Shown here one piece after another: positions 34,347-42,257 of a stretch of 64,000 bases of DNA. Under the pieces are notes generated by a model. That model was not told the DNA's origin. It did not search any database and was given only the letters and a program-made list of their open reading frames with translations. A program made the translations under genes and the position numbers. Every line of letters starts with the position of its first letter. Positions within the stretch are counted from its first letter, which is position 1. The DNA is from Rhizobium jaguaris (GTDB lineage: Bacteria; Pseudomonadota; Alphaproteobacteria; Rhizobiales; Rhizobiaceae): NCBI RefSeq assembly GCF_003627755.1, contig NZ_CP032697.1, positions 124,001 to 188,000 of the forward strand, read 5' to 3'.

Positions 34347-35636
34347 ATGAGCGTGTTGGCCGCAGAACGAGCTTGCTTGGATAGAGCGGGACTGCTTTTC
34401 GGATCGGGTCGCCTGGGACCGGTATCTAAGCTGCGCCACCATCGAAATATGGCCGACTATCCGGGTTTTTTTTCTGTGACGGCCGAAGTGATGAGCCGCA
34501 ATTCCCTCGGTTCGCTGATCGCCGCGGGTGGTGGTCTAACCGCGTCCCGAGCGCTGAGCGCGGCATGCGGCGAGGCAATGGAGCGATTGTGCTTGCAAAC
34601 GCCGGCTGTATCCACGGACCCGGTCACGGCGAATACCCTTTCTGGCGAAGTGATTGATCCTCGACGATTATTGTACTTCACGCCCGAACAATATGCACAA
34701 ACAAATTTCCCTTTGAAGCCGTACAAGTCAAGTGTGCCGATCCACTGGGTCTCTGGTCATTCGCTTGTCGACGAACGCCCGGTTTGGGTTCCCGCTTTTG
34801 CCGTCTATGGCGCAACAGCGGTGAGCGACCCGTTTGGACCACATGACCATATAGTTTCGACCGGCTGCGCCTGTGCCCTGACGAAAGATGCAGCTATTCT
34901 TAACGGCCTCTATGAGGTTATTGAACGCGATAGCTTCATGATCCATTGGGAAAACCGTTGGCCAGGAAGCGACAGACCACTTCCCGACTATTGTTTGTCG
35001 CTCAGCGACCGATTGGCGAAATGCGGATTCCAGCTCGAAGTGCGATGCCTAGATAATGACTTGGCTATACCGGTTGCTGTCGCAGCCGTGGCGGATCAGG
35101 AGAACGGCAGAGCGTCCATGGCCTTTGGGGCTGCCGCCCGCGCCAATTGGAATCAGGCGGCCGAACGTGCTTGTGAAGAAGCCGTTTTGACGAGTTTCTG
35201 GGTCACGGGACAACTCAGTCGCGCTCATGCCGACTTCTCGGACGTCTACCGCGAAATGGACGGCCTTGCCGATCCAGCGCGCCATGCCTTCCTTTACGGG
35301 TTTGACGAGATGAAGGAGACGGCGAGATGTTTGTTCGAACCGATCGATGAAATTCCTGAGCTCGACAGCGGCCCTGCAAACCCAGATGCCGAAATGACGT
35401 GGCTGCTCGGCAAACTTGTCGGTGCTGGCATGGAGCCATTCTTCGTGGACATCACGCTGGATTCAATTGCAGCTCTCGGTTTTACAGTTCAAAAAGTGCT
35501 CGTTCCGGGTCTAACGCCGTTGGCGCGCGGGCGACACGCACGACCGCTTGCCAATGGACGATTGGCCAACGTCCCGCGGCGGCTTGGTCGAGTTGCTTGT
35601 CGGGATTTCAATCCTGAACCTCACCCATTTCCCTGA
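34347..35636 (+). CDS. YcaO cyclodehydratase 1
   Basis: The 429-residue YcaO protein uses ATP to cyclise Cys/Ser/Thr in RiPP precursors, or for related backbone chemistry. ATP-site blocks are SRALSAACGEAMERLC (E76, E79, R80), AILNGLYEVIERDSFMIHWE (about 183-202) and AAERACEEAVLTSF. It ends in EPHPFP, the proline-rich C-terminus required by azoline-forming YcaOs. Of the three YcaOs here it alone keeps Asn in the second block (NGLYEVIER). ATG 34347 has GGAG 8 bp ahead and lies 2 bp after the E1-like stop, so it is the best candidate for the direct partner of that protein. Confidence 0.87.
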   Translation: MSVLAAERACLDRAGLLFGSGRLGPVSKLRHHRNMADYPGFFSVTAEVMSRNSLGSLIAAGGGLTASRALSAACGEAMERLCLQTPAVSTDPVTANTLSGEVIDPRRLLYFTPEQYAQTNFPLKPYKSSVPIHWVSGHSLVDERPVWVPAFAVYGATAVSDPFGPHDHIVSTGCACALTKDAAILNGLYEVIERDSFMIHWENRWPGSDRPLPDYCLSLSDRLAKCGFQLEVRCLDNDLAIPVAVAAVADQENGRASMAFGAAARANWNQAAERACEEAVLTSFWVTGQLSRAHADFSDVYREMDGLADPARHAFLYGFDEMKETARCLFEPIDEIPELDSGPANPDAEMTWLLGKLVGAGMEPFFVDITLDSIAALGFTVQKVLVPGLTPLARGRHARPLANGRLANVPRRLGRVACRDFNPEPHPFP

Positions 35637-35645
35637 GGAACGAAG

Positions 35646-36461
35646 ATGATGGATTCTGTCATTCCCTTTTGCGAACGTGCTGCCGAAGCTCGAAACTGGT
35701 TTGAGGATCCCGAACTGTGGGTAGTAGCAACTGATTTTGAAAGATCATACCGCCGTTTGCCGCATCAATTGCACTTCGAGATCGCTCTTTGCAAACTTGG
35801 GCACGTGCCGAGGCGGATTTGTGTGACGTCCGTAAGGGATGGGCAGGCGTTGGCTCCCGTCGCTGAGCGTTTGCCGGGGGTTATTCTGAGAGCGAGAGAA
35901 CCTTTTCCTGCATTCCTACCGCAAGCCCGAGCCGCATTACCGACAAACGTTTCAATCGAATGCGGATGGCCGCACGAGCAGGACACCGAATGTGAGCCGT
36001 TCGATTTGATTTGTGGTTATTCCGATATGCGGCTGTGGCCCGAACTCGCCGCCGGGCTGACGCGCGTAAAATCGCTTCTTGCACCAAATGGCATGGCCTA
36101 TTTTCAGGACTTTCGCGCCGACATGTCCGAAGCAATCAGGCGCGAGCTTATCAGTTCGATTCCCGATCCTCACCAGCGCGAGTTCTTTGCAGTACAAGCT
36201 AACGCTGCACTGCCGGCGGGAGTTGTCACCAACGCCCTGCGGACAGCCGGTTTCAAGACTTGGTCTCTAAGTTGGGGGGGATTGGGTGGAGCGCCAGCAC
36301 GAAGCGCCGCTGCCTTGTCGATGATCCAATGCAGTCCGGAATTGGCGCGCCTGCTGTTCCAATTACAAAGCTTTGGCTTCCGGCGCGCGTCAGCGGCCGA
36401 ATTGATGTTTCATTTGTTCGTCTTTGGAGATGGAAGGAAACCAAATGAAGCAAACTGCTAG
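35646..36461 (+). CDS. Methyltransferase-like protein of the RiPP cluster
   Basis: The 271-residue soluble protein is coupled to its neighbours (9 bp after YcaO 1; end overlaps the dehydrogenase start by 17 bp). The segment FDLICGYSDMRLWPELAAGLTRVKSLLAPNG-like pattern (about 120-150) resembles strands 4 and 5 of class I SAM-dependent methyltransferases. The usual glycine-rich motif I is not obvious (RRICVTSVRDGQALAPVAER is at its place), so it could be a degenerate fold or a binding protein. It has no close named family known to me. Start ATG ATG has GAGGAA ahead. Confidence 0.6.
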   Translation: MMDSVIPFCERAAEARNWFEDPELWVVATDFERSYRRLPHQLHFEIALCKLGHVPRRICVTSVRDGQALAPVAERLPGVILRAREPFPAFLPQARAALPTNVSIECGWPHEQDTECEPFDLICGYSDMRLWPELAAGLTRVKSLLAPNGMAYFQDFRADMSEAIRRELISSIPDPHQREFFAVQANAALPAGVVTNALRTAGFKTWSLSWGGLGGAPARSAAALSMIQCSPELARLLFQLQSFGFRRASAAELMFHLFVFGDGRKPNEANC

Positions 36462-37287
36462 CGTTGGCAATTTCTGGTTTGTTCAACCCGACGATCTCAG
36501 AACGACGCTCGCCGGGGACTATCACGGTCACAGCAAAATCACGGAGTTTTCCGTGGAGTTCGGCACTGCGGATCCGAAGAAAACGCAAAAAACGCAGAAG
36601 CTTATCGATGCGGTGGCGGGCCACGGACACGACTTTTCCTTCTATCCGAAGATCGCACTGGATCCGCTTGACTGGCCAAGCATCAACGTTCCGCTCGGTC
36701 AGTTGTTGCAGGCCCGACGCTCCAAGCGCGTCTTTTCGGAAATGCCGCCATCCTTTCGGCAGATATCAACGCTCCTCGCACGCGGAGCCGGGCCTAACGG
36801 TACTTTGAGGATGGAGGGTGGTGTCACTCGCCCGCTACGGACCTATCCTTCTGGAGGTGGCCTCTATCCCTTGGAGGTCTATGTCCTGGTATTGTCCTGC
36901 GAGGGTATCGCGCCGGGCCTTTACCATCACGATGTCGATGTCAGCGCCCTTACTTTGCTCCAAGAGGGTGACCTGAGCGCAAAGGCGCGCAGCGCATTCA
37001 TCAATGACCCCATGTTGAACAGGACAGGTATCGTCATACTGATTAGCGCGGTCTTCCAGCGAAGCAGCTTCAAGTACGGTGAGCGTTCATATCGCCTAGT
37101 GCACCTGGAAGCGGGTCATCTCGTCCAGAATCTTATCCTGACAGGTCAGGCCGTTGGCCTTTCGGTAGTGCCTGTCATGGGTTTTGTCGATCGCCGGATT
37201 GAAGACATCATCGGTGTCGATGGCGTCGAGGAGTCAATCCTCTATTGCGCCGCCGTGGGGCAAGCCGAACATGAAGAAGCGGTTTGA
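36445..37287 (+). CDS. SagB/ThcOx-type dehydrogenase of the RiPP cluster
   Basis: The 280-residue flavin-dependent dehydrogenase oxidises azolines to aromatic azoles in TOMM pathways. The nitroreductase fold is seen in LLQARRSKRVFSEMPPSFRQ (FMN phosphate binding), RPLRTYPSGGGLYPLEVYVL (central strand) and GHLVQNLILTGQAVGLSVVPV (helix before the second FMN block). The N-terminal ~85 residues are a SagB-type extension. ATG 36445 has a GGAAGG site and is inside the previous gene. Its presence suggests that at least some rings become thiazoles or oxazoles, not only azolines. Confidence 0.86.
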   Translation: MKQTASVGNFWFVQPDDLRTTLAGDYHGHSKITEFSVEFGTADPKKTQKTQKLIDAVAGHGHDFSFYPKIALDPLDWPSINVPLGQLLQARRSKRVFSEMPPSFRQISTLLARGAGPNGTLRMEGGVTRPLRTYPSGGGLYPLEVYVLVLSCEGIAPGLYHHDVDVSALTLLQEGDLSAKARSAFINDPMLNRTGIVILISAVFQRSSFKYGERSYRLVHLEAGHLVQNLILTGQAVGLSVVPVMGFVDRRIEDIIGVDGVEESILYCAAVGQAEHEEAV

Positions 37288-37957
37288 AATCGTCGGGAGT
37301 TCATCTTCGATGATAAGTGTGCCCTCTTTTGATGCCGACATGCCGGACCATGCGGTCGAGTATGCGGCGTCGGAACTGCTCTCGCACACTGCACGTCTCT
37401 TAGGCATTTGCGCACGACCGGTAGTTTTGTTTATCATTGACGACTGCGACTTCTTTGCCGCCACGCGTCAGTGCCGGCTGCCCAGTAAGCCGGTAGTCTG
37501 CGTATCCGCCGATAATTTGCGCGCCGACGTGATTGCCCATGAGTTTGTTCACGCTCTCCTACCCACCAACTGGCTATTTCTTGCGGAAGGCTTCGCAGGA
37601 GCAATGGGCTGCCATATCGGAAACGATTGTTCGCACCTGCTTTTCGAATCACTGACGCCAAATGAAGCGATCTGTCACTTCTGGTCGGGGACGCCTACCC
37701 TAGAAGATTTGATTGATGCCCGTGTCGGACAACCGTCCCTTCTTTCTGCGGAACGATTTATCGAACCGGAGGGTCGGATGGCGCATCTGCTTGCCGCCTC
37801 GTTTTGCGGATTTTGCCTGGCAGAATGGCCCGAGATTGCCGTCACGCTCGGAAACGAAATTGTCTCCGATTGCCGTGAATTCCTCGCCAGAGTGACGGGA
37901 ACAGCGATCGAGGACCTTTTCGTGCAATGGGAGGAGAGCCTTGCAATTTGTAAGTGA
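37271..37957 (+). CDS. HExxH metallopeptidase-like protein, candidate leader peptidase
   Basis: The 228-residue protein has HEFVH at 90-94 and a glutamate at 106 (WLFLAEGFAGA). This is the gluzincin arrangement for a zinc ligand set His-His-Glu with the catalytic Glu91. The rest matches no family I can name. It overlaps the dehydrogenase stop by 17 bp, and YcaO 2 follows 16 bp later, so it is inside the modification operon. The inferred role is removal of the acidic leader from the two precursors. No signal peptide, so it acts in the cytoplasm. Confidence 0.72.
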   Translation: MKKRFEIVGSSSSMISVPSFDADMPDHAVEYAASELLSHTARLLGICARPVVLFIIDDCDFFAATRQCRLPSKPVVCVSADNLRADVIAHEFVHALLPTNWLFLAEGFAGAMGCHIGNDCSHLLFESLTPNEAICHFWSGTPTLEDLIDARVGQPSLLSAERFIEPEGRMAHLLAASFCGFCLAEWPEIAVTLGNEIVSDCREFLARVTGTAIEDLFVQWEESLAICK

Positions 37958-37973
37958 AAGGAGGACTGGCACC

Positions 37974-39290
37974 ATGAGACGATCCGCCAGGATGGATGCG
38001 TTCGAGGCGGCGACATCCCAGATGGGACGGCTCATCAGCCCCCGCGGCGGGCCGATCTGCAAACTTAGCGAGCGACGTGCATGGCGCGACGGTTTGGCAA
38101 TTGCCGACTATATTACGCAAATCGGTTTTGGCGAGATGGCTCACCATTCCCCCGATCCCACAGGGGGTGGTTCCGTTGCGAAATCGCGCGCTCTGTTGGC
38201 AGCAGCCGGGGAAGCCTTGGAGCGGTATTGCTTGAGCCTGTGCCCAGTTGAAGGCCTAAGCTTTTCAATCGTAGAGGAAAATTTCGGTGCATGCTACTCT
38301 CTCGATGACTTAAAGTGGTTTATCGATCAACAGTACAGTACGCCTGGTTTTCCTTTCGAACCACCTCGAGCTGACACACCGTTTGCATGGATCCCAGGGT
38401 TCTCACTTTTGCGCACCAGCGAGGTGAGCGTACCCGCCAGCCTTGTCTATCTGCCTTACCGATTGCGCGCGGGCGAACAGGCAACAAGCTGGCAAACTTC
38501 CGCAGGAACGAGCTGCATGGATTGTCCTGACGAGGCAGCAGTTCGGGCCGTCCTTGAGCTCGTCGAGCGCGAAGCCCTGACGATTTGTTGGGAAAGCCGC
38601 TGTCCGTTTCCGCCTGTTAATGCCGAACAGCTAGCTGATGTTTGCGCGGAGTTTGCCTTTCACCGCAGCCCGATAATGATCAAAGCCTTCGATCTGACGA
38701 CGGACATCGGCATTCCTGTTGTTCTGGCAATCGCGTTTGCCACTGGTCGGGGGCCTGCCTTGGCCATCGGCACGGCCGCCGAGCTTTGTGCAGAACATGC
38801 TTTGAAAAAGGCAGTTGAAGAAGCTTGCACCTCATGGCGCTCGGTCACGTACCTTTATCGCGACCAGGGATCGATGCCAGACGATCTGATGGCTCGAATG
38901 GAGGCTGGCGCTCGATCATCAGATCATTCGGTTTACTACGCCTATCCACAAAACCGACATCACTTTGATTTTCTCCTGTCGTCGCCGCTGGTCCCCCGCG
39001 TCCTGTGTTCGACCGCGCGCCATTCGACAACCCGTCTCGCAACGATTGCAGATTTGTTGAAGGCAGCACATCAAGAGGTGGTTCTGATTGACGTGACTTC
39101 GACCGAAATAGCCGATCATGGGCTCTTCGTGGTGCGGGCCGTTTCACCAACATTGGTGCGTCCAACCCTTGGACGCCAAGCCCGTCATCTCAGAAATCCG
39201 CGTATAAGGGAAATCCCTATGAAGCTCGGTTACGTCGACGATATCCCCACTACCGCGAGCCTCTATCAAAACGCACACCCATTTCCATAG
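37974..39290 (+). CDS. YcaO protein 2
   Basis: The 438-residue YcaO family member has ATG 37974 with AGGAGG 9 bp ahead. ATP-site blocks are SRALLAAAGEALERYC (E80, E83, R84), AAVRAVLELVEREALTICWE and ALKKAVEEACTSWR, and it ends in NAHPFP. Sequence outside these blocks differs strongly from the other two (for example YAYPQNRHHFDFLL), so it is not a recent duplicate. In the second block Asn is replaced (RAVLELVER). It may act on another precursor or catalyse a different YcaO reaction (thioamide, amidine); this is inference. Confidence 0.85.
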   Translation: MRRSARMDAFEAATSQMGRLISPRGGPICKLSERRAWRDGLAIADYITQIGFGEMAHHSPDPTGGGSVAKSRALLAAAGEALERYCLSLCPVEGLSFSIVEENFGACYSLDDLKWFIDQQYSTPGFPFEPPRADTPFAWIPGFSLLRTSEVSVPASLVYLPYRLRAGEQATSWQTSAGTSCMDCPDEAAVRAVLELVEREALTICWESRCPFPPVNAEQLADVCAEFAFHRSPIMIKAFDLTTDIGIPVVLAIAFATGRGPALAIGTAAELCAEHALKKAVEEACTSWRSVTYLYRDQGSMPDDLMARMEAGARSSDHSVYYAYPQNRHHFDFLLSSPLVPRVLCSTARHSTTRLATIADLLKAAHQEVVLIDVTSTEIADHGLFVVRAVSPTLVRPTLGRQARHLRNPRIREIPMKLGYVDDIPTTASLYQNAHPFP

Positions 39291-39356
39291 ACCGGTCTCG
39301 CAAATGTCAGAAGAATTTTCGACGGCAAGACATATGCAAGCGAGGGTAGAATAACC

Positions 39357-40661
39357 ATGTCGTGCCATGACCGAATCCGCACCGACCCAATAGATGTCTT
39401 GCGAATCCTTGGCGGACGCGGAGCGCCATTGGAGCCTTTGATTGTAGATAGAAACCAAGTCGACGACATGCCGTTTCATTCAATGACCGTGACGGGGCGT
39501 GCGGTTGGAGGAAGACAGTTCAGCGGCGCAGGCATCGGCCAGTCGTGTGCAGCATCGTTATGGTCAACGCTTGGAGAAGGTGTCGAGCGGCTATGTTTGG
39601 CAAGCCCGCCTCCGGATCTTCCTGTTGGCCGCGCGCAAGATTTGCCCGGACAGGCGCTGACGGCGGAACAGTGGCCGCTTTTTACCGAAGAGCAGCTCCG
39701 CGCCCATGACTTTCCTTGGTCCAATTTGTGCGAGGACCTCATCTGCCGTTGGTCATGCGGGGTTCGCCTCCTCACTGGTGTTCCTTATTGGGCACCGGCC
39801 TCGCTCATTTGGGTTGACCGCCACGCTGATCGCTTCACCGCCGGATTTTCGACCGGTACGGCCTGCCACACTGATCCTGCACAAGCCACTCTTTCGGCCA
39901 TATTGGAGGTGGTGGAGCGGGACGCATTTGCCATTCTTTGGGAAGCAAGGGCCTGCGTCCCCTGTCTGGACCCCCAAGCTCAGTGGCAAAGACCGATGGT
40001 GCGGCAACTTGATAGAGCTCTGGCGCACAGGAGGCAGCGCCTCCTCTTGCGCGATATGACGACAGATCTTGGAATTCCCGCTGTTTGCGCCGTCATTCAA
40101 GACCTCCAAGCCAGACGCCCGGCCCTGGTAGTGGGCACGGCCGCCGACCAAACATATGAAGCAGCATGCTTTCGGGCCGCGAGCGAGGCATGGTTTTGCT
40201 GGACTTGGATGCGGGATCAACATCGGCGAGATCTCAACGCCTCCTTCGACAGGGCGTGGGAAGAGACCACCGTCCCGAAGGACATGCGGGCGCATGCTTT
40301 TCTGTATGGCTTTCCTGAGGCCGGGTTCATGGCTCAACATCTGACCGCGCCAGCGTTCAGATTTCGCTCTGTCGCGGCAGAGACTAGGTCGGAACGGCCC
40401 GCGCTCGCGACCCAGCTATTAATCCAGAAGCTCGAGGCGGCAGGTTTTCCTGTCCTTGAGTTTCAGATCACGCTGCCAGAGATTGCGGCACTGGGACTTG
40501 TCGTCCACAAGGTGCTTGTACCGAAGCTGACGCCGCTTAGCATAGGCCGTTTTTGTCGAGCACTTGCCAACAGTCGAATTAGGACGGTGCCGCTATGCTG
40601 CGGCTGGTCGCATCATGGCGTTTTACCACCCGCTGCCGCCTATCCGCATCCGCTGCCGTAA
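39357..40661 (+). CDS. YcaO protein 3
   Basis: The 434-residue third YcaO is the last gene of the cluster. Blocks: AASLWSTLGEGVERLC (E74, E77, R78), ATLSAILEVVERDAFAILWE and ACFRAASEAWFCWTW; the C-terminus is AYPHPLP. The third block has AASEAW instead of the usual EEA, and an unusual Cys/Trp-rich stretch (ARACVPC, WFCWTW). The C-terminal region (IAALGLVVHKVLVPKLTPLS) is closer to YcaO 1 than to YcaO 2. A 66-bp gap separates it from YcaO 2; the ribosome site is weak. No transporter or immunity gene follows. Confidence 0.84.
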   Translation: MSCHDRIRTDPIDVLRILGGRGAPLEPLIVDRNQVDDMPFHSMTVTGRAVGGRQFSGAGIGQSCAASLWSTLGEGVERLCLASPPPDLPVGRAQDLPGQALTAEQWPLFTEEQLRAHDFPWSNLCEDLICRWSCGVRLLTGVPYWAPASLIWVDRHADRFTAGFSTGTACHTDPAQATLSAILEVVERDAFAILWEARACVPCLDPQAQWQRPMVRQLDRALAHRRQRLLLRDMTTDLGIPAVCAVIQDLQARRPALVVGTAADQTYEAACFRAASEAWFCWTWMRDQHRRDLNASFDRAWEETTVPKDMRAHAFLYGFPEAGFMAQHLTAPAFRFRSVAAETRSERPALATQLLIQKLEAAGFPVLEFQITLPEIAALGLVVHKVLVPKLTPLSIGRFCRALANSRIRTVPLCCGWSHHGVLPPAAAYPHPLP

Positions 40662-41425
40662 CGGAGCTGTGGCTCCCCTTTCCGACACTACCAACTTGCA
40701 CTCATAGAAAGCGGTTCCTCGAGGATGAAGTCTGTCAATGCCGATCGAAACTTACTCAGTATCGGGGAGTTGCTCCAGCGATGACGCCGAGCGCGGTGTT
40801 CGAACCTGGACGTCGCCGGCCGATGTCGTGCGCCTTCTCCTGATGCGACGCGTGTCGAGACACCCATTCCGTGAGAGGGGCTCTGTTGCACATATTCCGC
40901 TTGGTCGCGTGAAGGCGTCTTCAACCGTGATCTAATTCATGCGGTTGTCCGGGTCTGCTGATAGAGCTCCCCCAACGACCTCCCTGTGATTTGACAAACT
41001 AGCTCCGGCGAAGTGCCGTTGTCCCACAAGACCACCCTTTCAGTCGCCGACGAATCGCAATCGCCGATCGAGGCGCGGGCTTCGCAAGTTGCCTTCACCA
41101 ACAAAGGTCATCGAGAAATCAACGATTCTTCCACGGCGGCAGCTCCGGAAATCTCTTGCGCGTGGACCGCACGGCGCCTGCTCAGGTCCGAACGCGTTTG
41201 CGGATTGCTAAGCACATACCTCGAGGCGTTCCTTCTTGTCACGTCGACAACAGATCGCCCCTGCCTGCGGAACTTCGAAAGCCGTATCGCGCTGTTTACT
41301 CGCCACCGTGGTCATGCACGCCCCTTCATGTGACAAAGCATCCTTGTAGCGTAGATTTAGTTGCACAACATGAAGACGAACCATCCGGGGGGCCGGTGCG
41401 TTATCAAGCGAACGAGCAGGAGGAA
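40662..41425. other. 760 bp without a supported gene
   Basis: After YcaO 3 only short frames occur, with no ribosome sites and no recognised domains. A weak hairpin (GGAGC and GCTCC around 40663-40676, followed by a short T run) could end the RiPP transcript. Confidence 0.35.
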
Positions 41426-42064
41426 ATGTTGGCTTCCGAGATCGAACTGAAGCTGGAACCTACACCCGAAGCTGTCGAGGCCGCTCTTGGTTCGGTCCTG
41501 CTTGGCGAACCGACAAGTATCCTTCAGCAAACATCGACGTATTTCGATACGGCAGATCGAAAACTATTCTACCGCGGCTTCACCCTCCGCATCCGGAAGA
41601 CCGGAAATAGTCTCATCCAGACAGTGAAGGCCACCGGGGAAAGTGCGTCGCTATTTGCCCGGTCGGAATGGGAGACACCGGTCGAGCAAGGCCAGCCAGT
41701 CCTCGATCATACCAGCCCGATCGAAAACGAGTTCGGAACGGACATCGTTCTCGTGCCAAAGTTCGTCGTCGAGATCGAGCGTCGCATCTGGAATGTCGAC
41801 GAACAGCGTTCGAAGATCGACGTTGCAGCTCCCGGCCGTGATGCGCGCCATCCTGCGCAAAAGGCTTACATACGAGGCTTCATACAACGCGAATTCACCG
41901 ACCAGCGTCCCGACTTTTATCGCGAAGCCGGAACATGGATCTCCGAAGGCCGGCTCAAGTACAAGGAAGACATCGTCGACGGGCTCGAAAACGCTCCGGA
42001 GGCTTTTCTCGGTCTGCTGGAAGGAAGGAATTTCGGAAAGCTGATCGTGCGCGTCGCATCCTGA
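41426..42064 (+). pseudogene. CYTH triphosphatase fused to an oxidoreductase fragment
   Basis: From ATG 41426 the first ~130 residues are a CYTH domain (signature EIELKLEP, then STYFDTADRKLF, RIRKTGNSLIQTVKA, VVEIERRIWNVDEQ). From about 41826 the DNA matches the 3' part of the NADP-dependent oxidoreductase gene at 55.99-56.22 kb: QLPAVMRAILRKRLT is encoded in another frame, then a one-base deletion near 41868 brings RGFIQREFTDQRPDFYREAG into the CYTH frame, ending LLEGRNFGKLIVRVAS. So the long frame is a chance fusion of two truncated genes. The CYTH part lacks its C-terminal CHAD or tail region. Confidence 0.72.
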
Positions 42065-42257
42065 GCGGCAATGGGCGTTCAGTGGTCAAACATGCCGGTG
42101 TCCCGTCCCGACGGGATACCGGCAGATGCTGGATGCTCCGGTCTTGCCCCGTCCAGCTTATGGAAGCTCACCCTGTCGGATTTCGCGTTCCCCTCCCCAC
42201 CGGACCTTCATCATGATCGATGCAGCAGAAACCGTTGGAAACGGACGCCTGCAATCG

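Noticed and set aside
32807..40661. Thiopeptide cluster
   Set aside because: The precursor tails are C/S/T-rich as in thiopeptides, but LanB-type dehydratases and the pyridine synthase are absent.
41013..41333. 106-codon frame downstream of the RiPP cluster
   Set aside because: No ribosome site or domain; considered as immunity gene but there is no hydrophobic segment or coding character.
41426..42064. Novel two-domain CYTH-oxidoreductase enzyme
   Set aside because: The second part is a 3' fragment that is partly out of frame at the junction, so the fusion is accidental.
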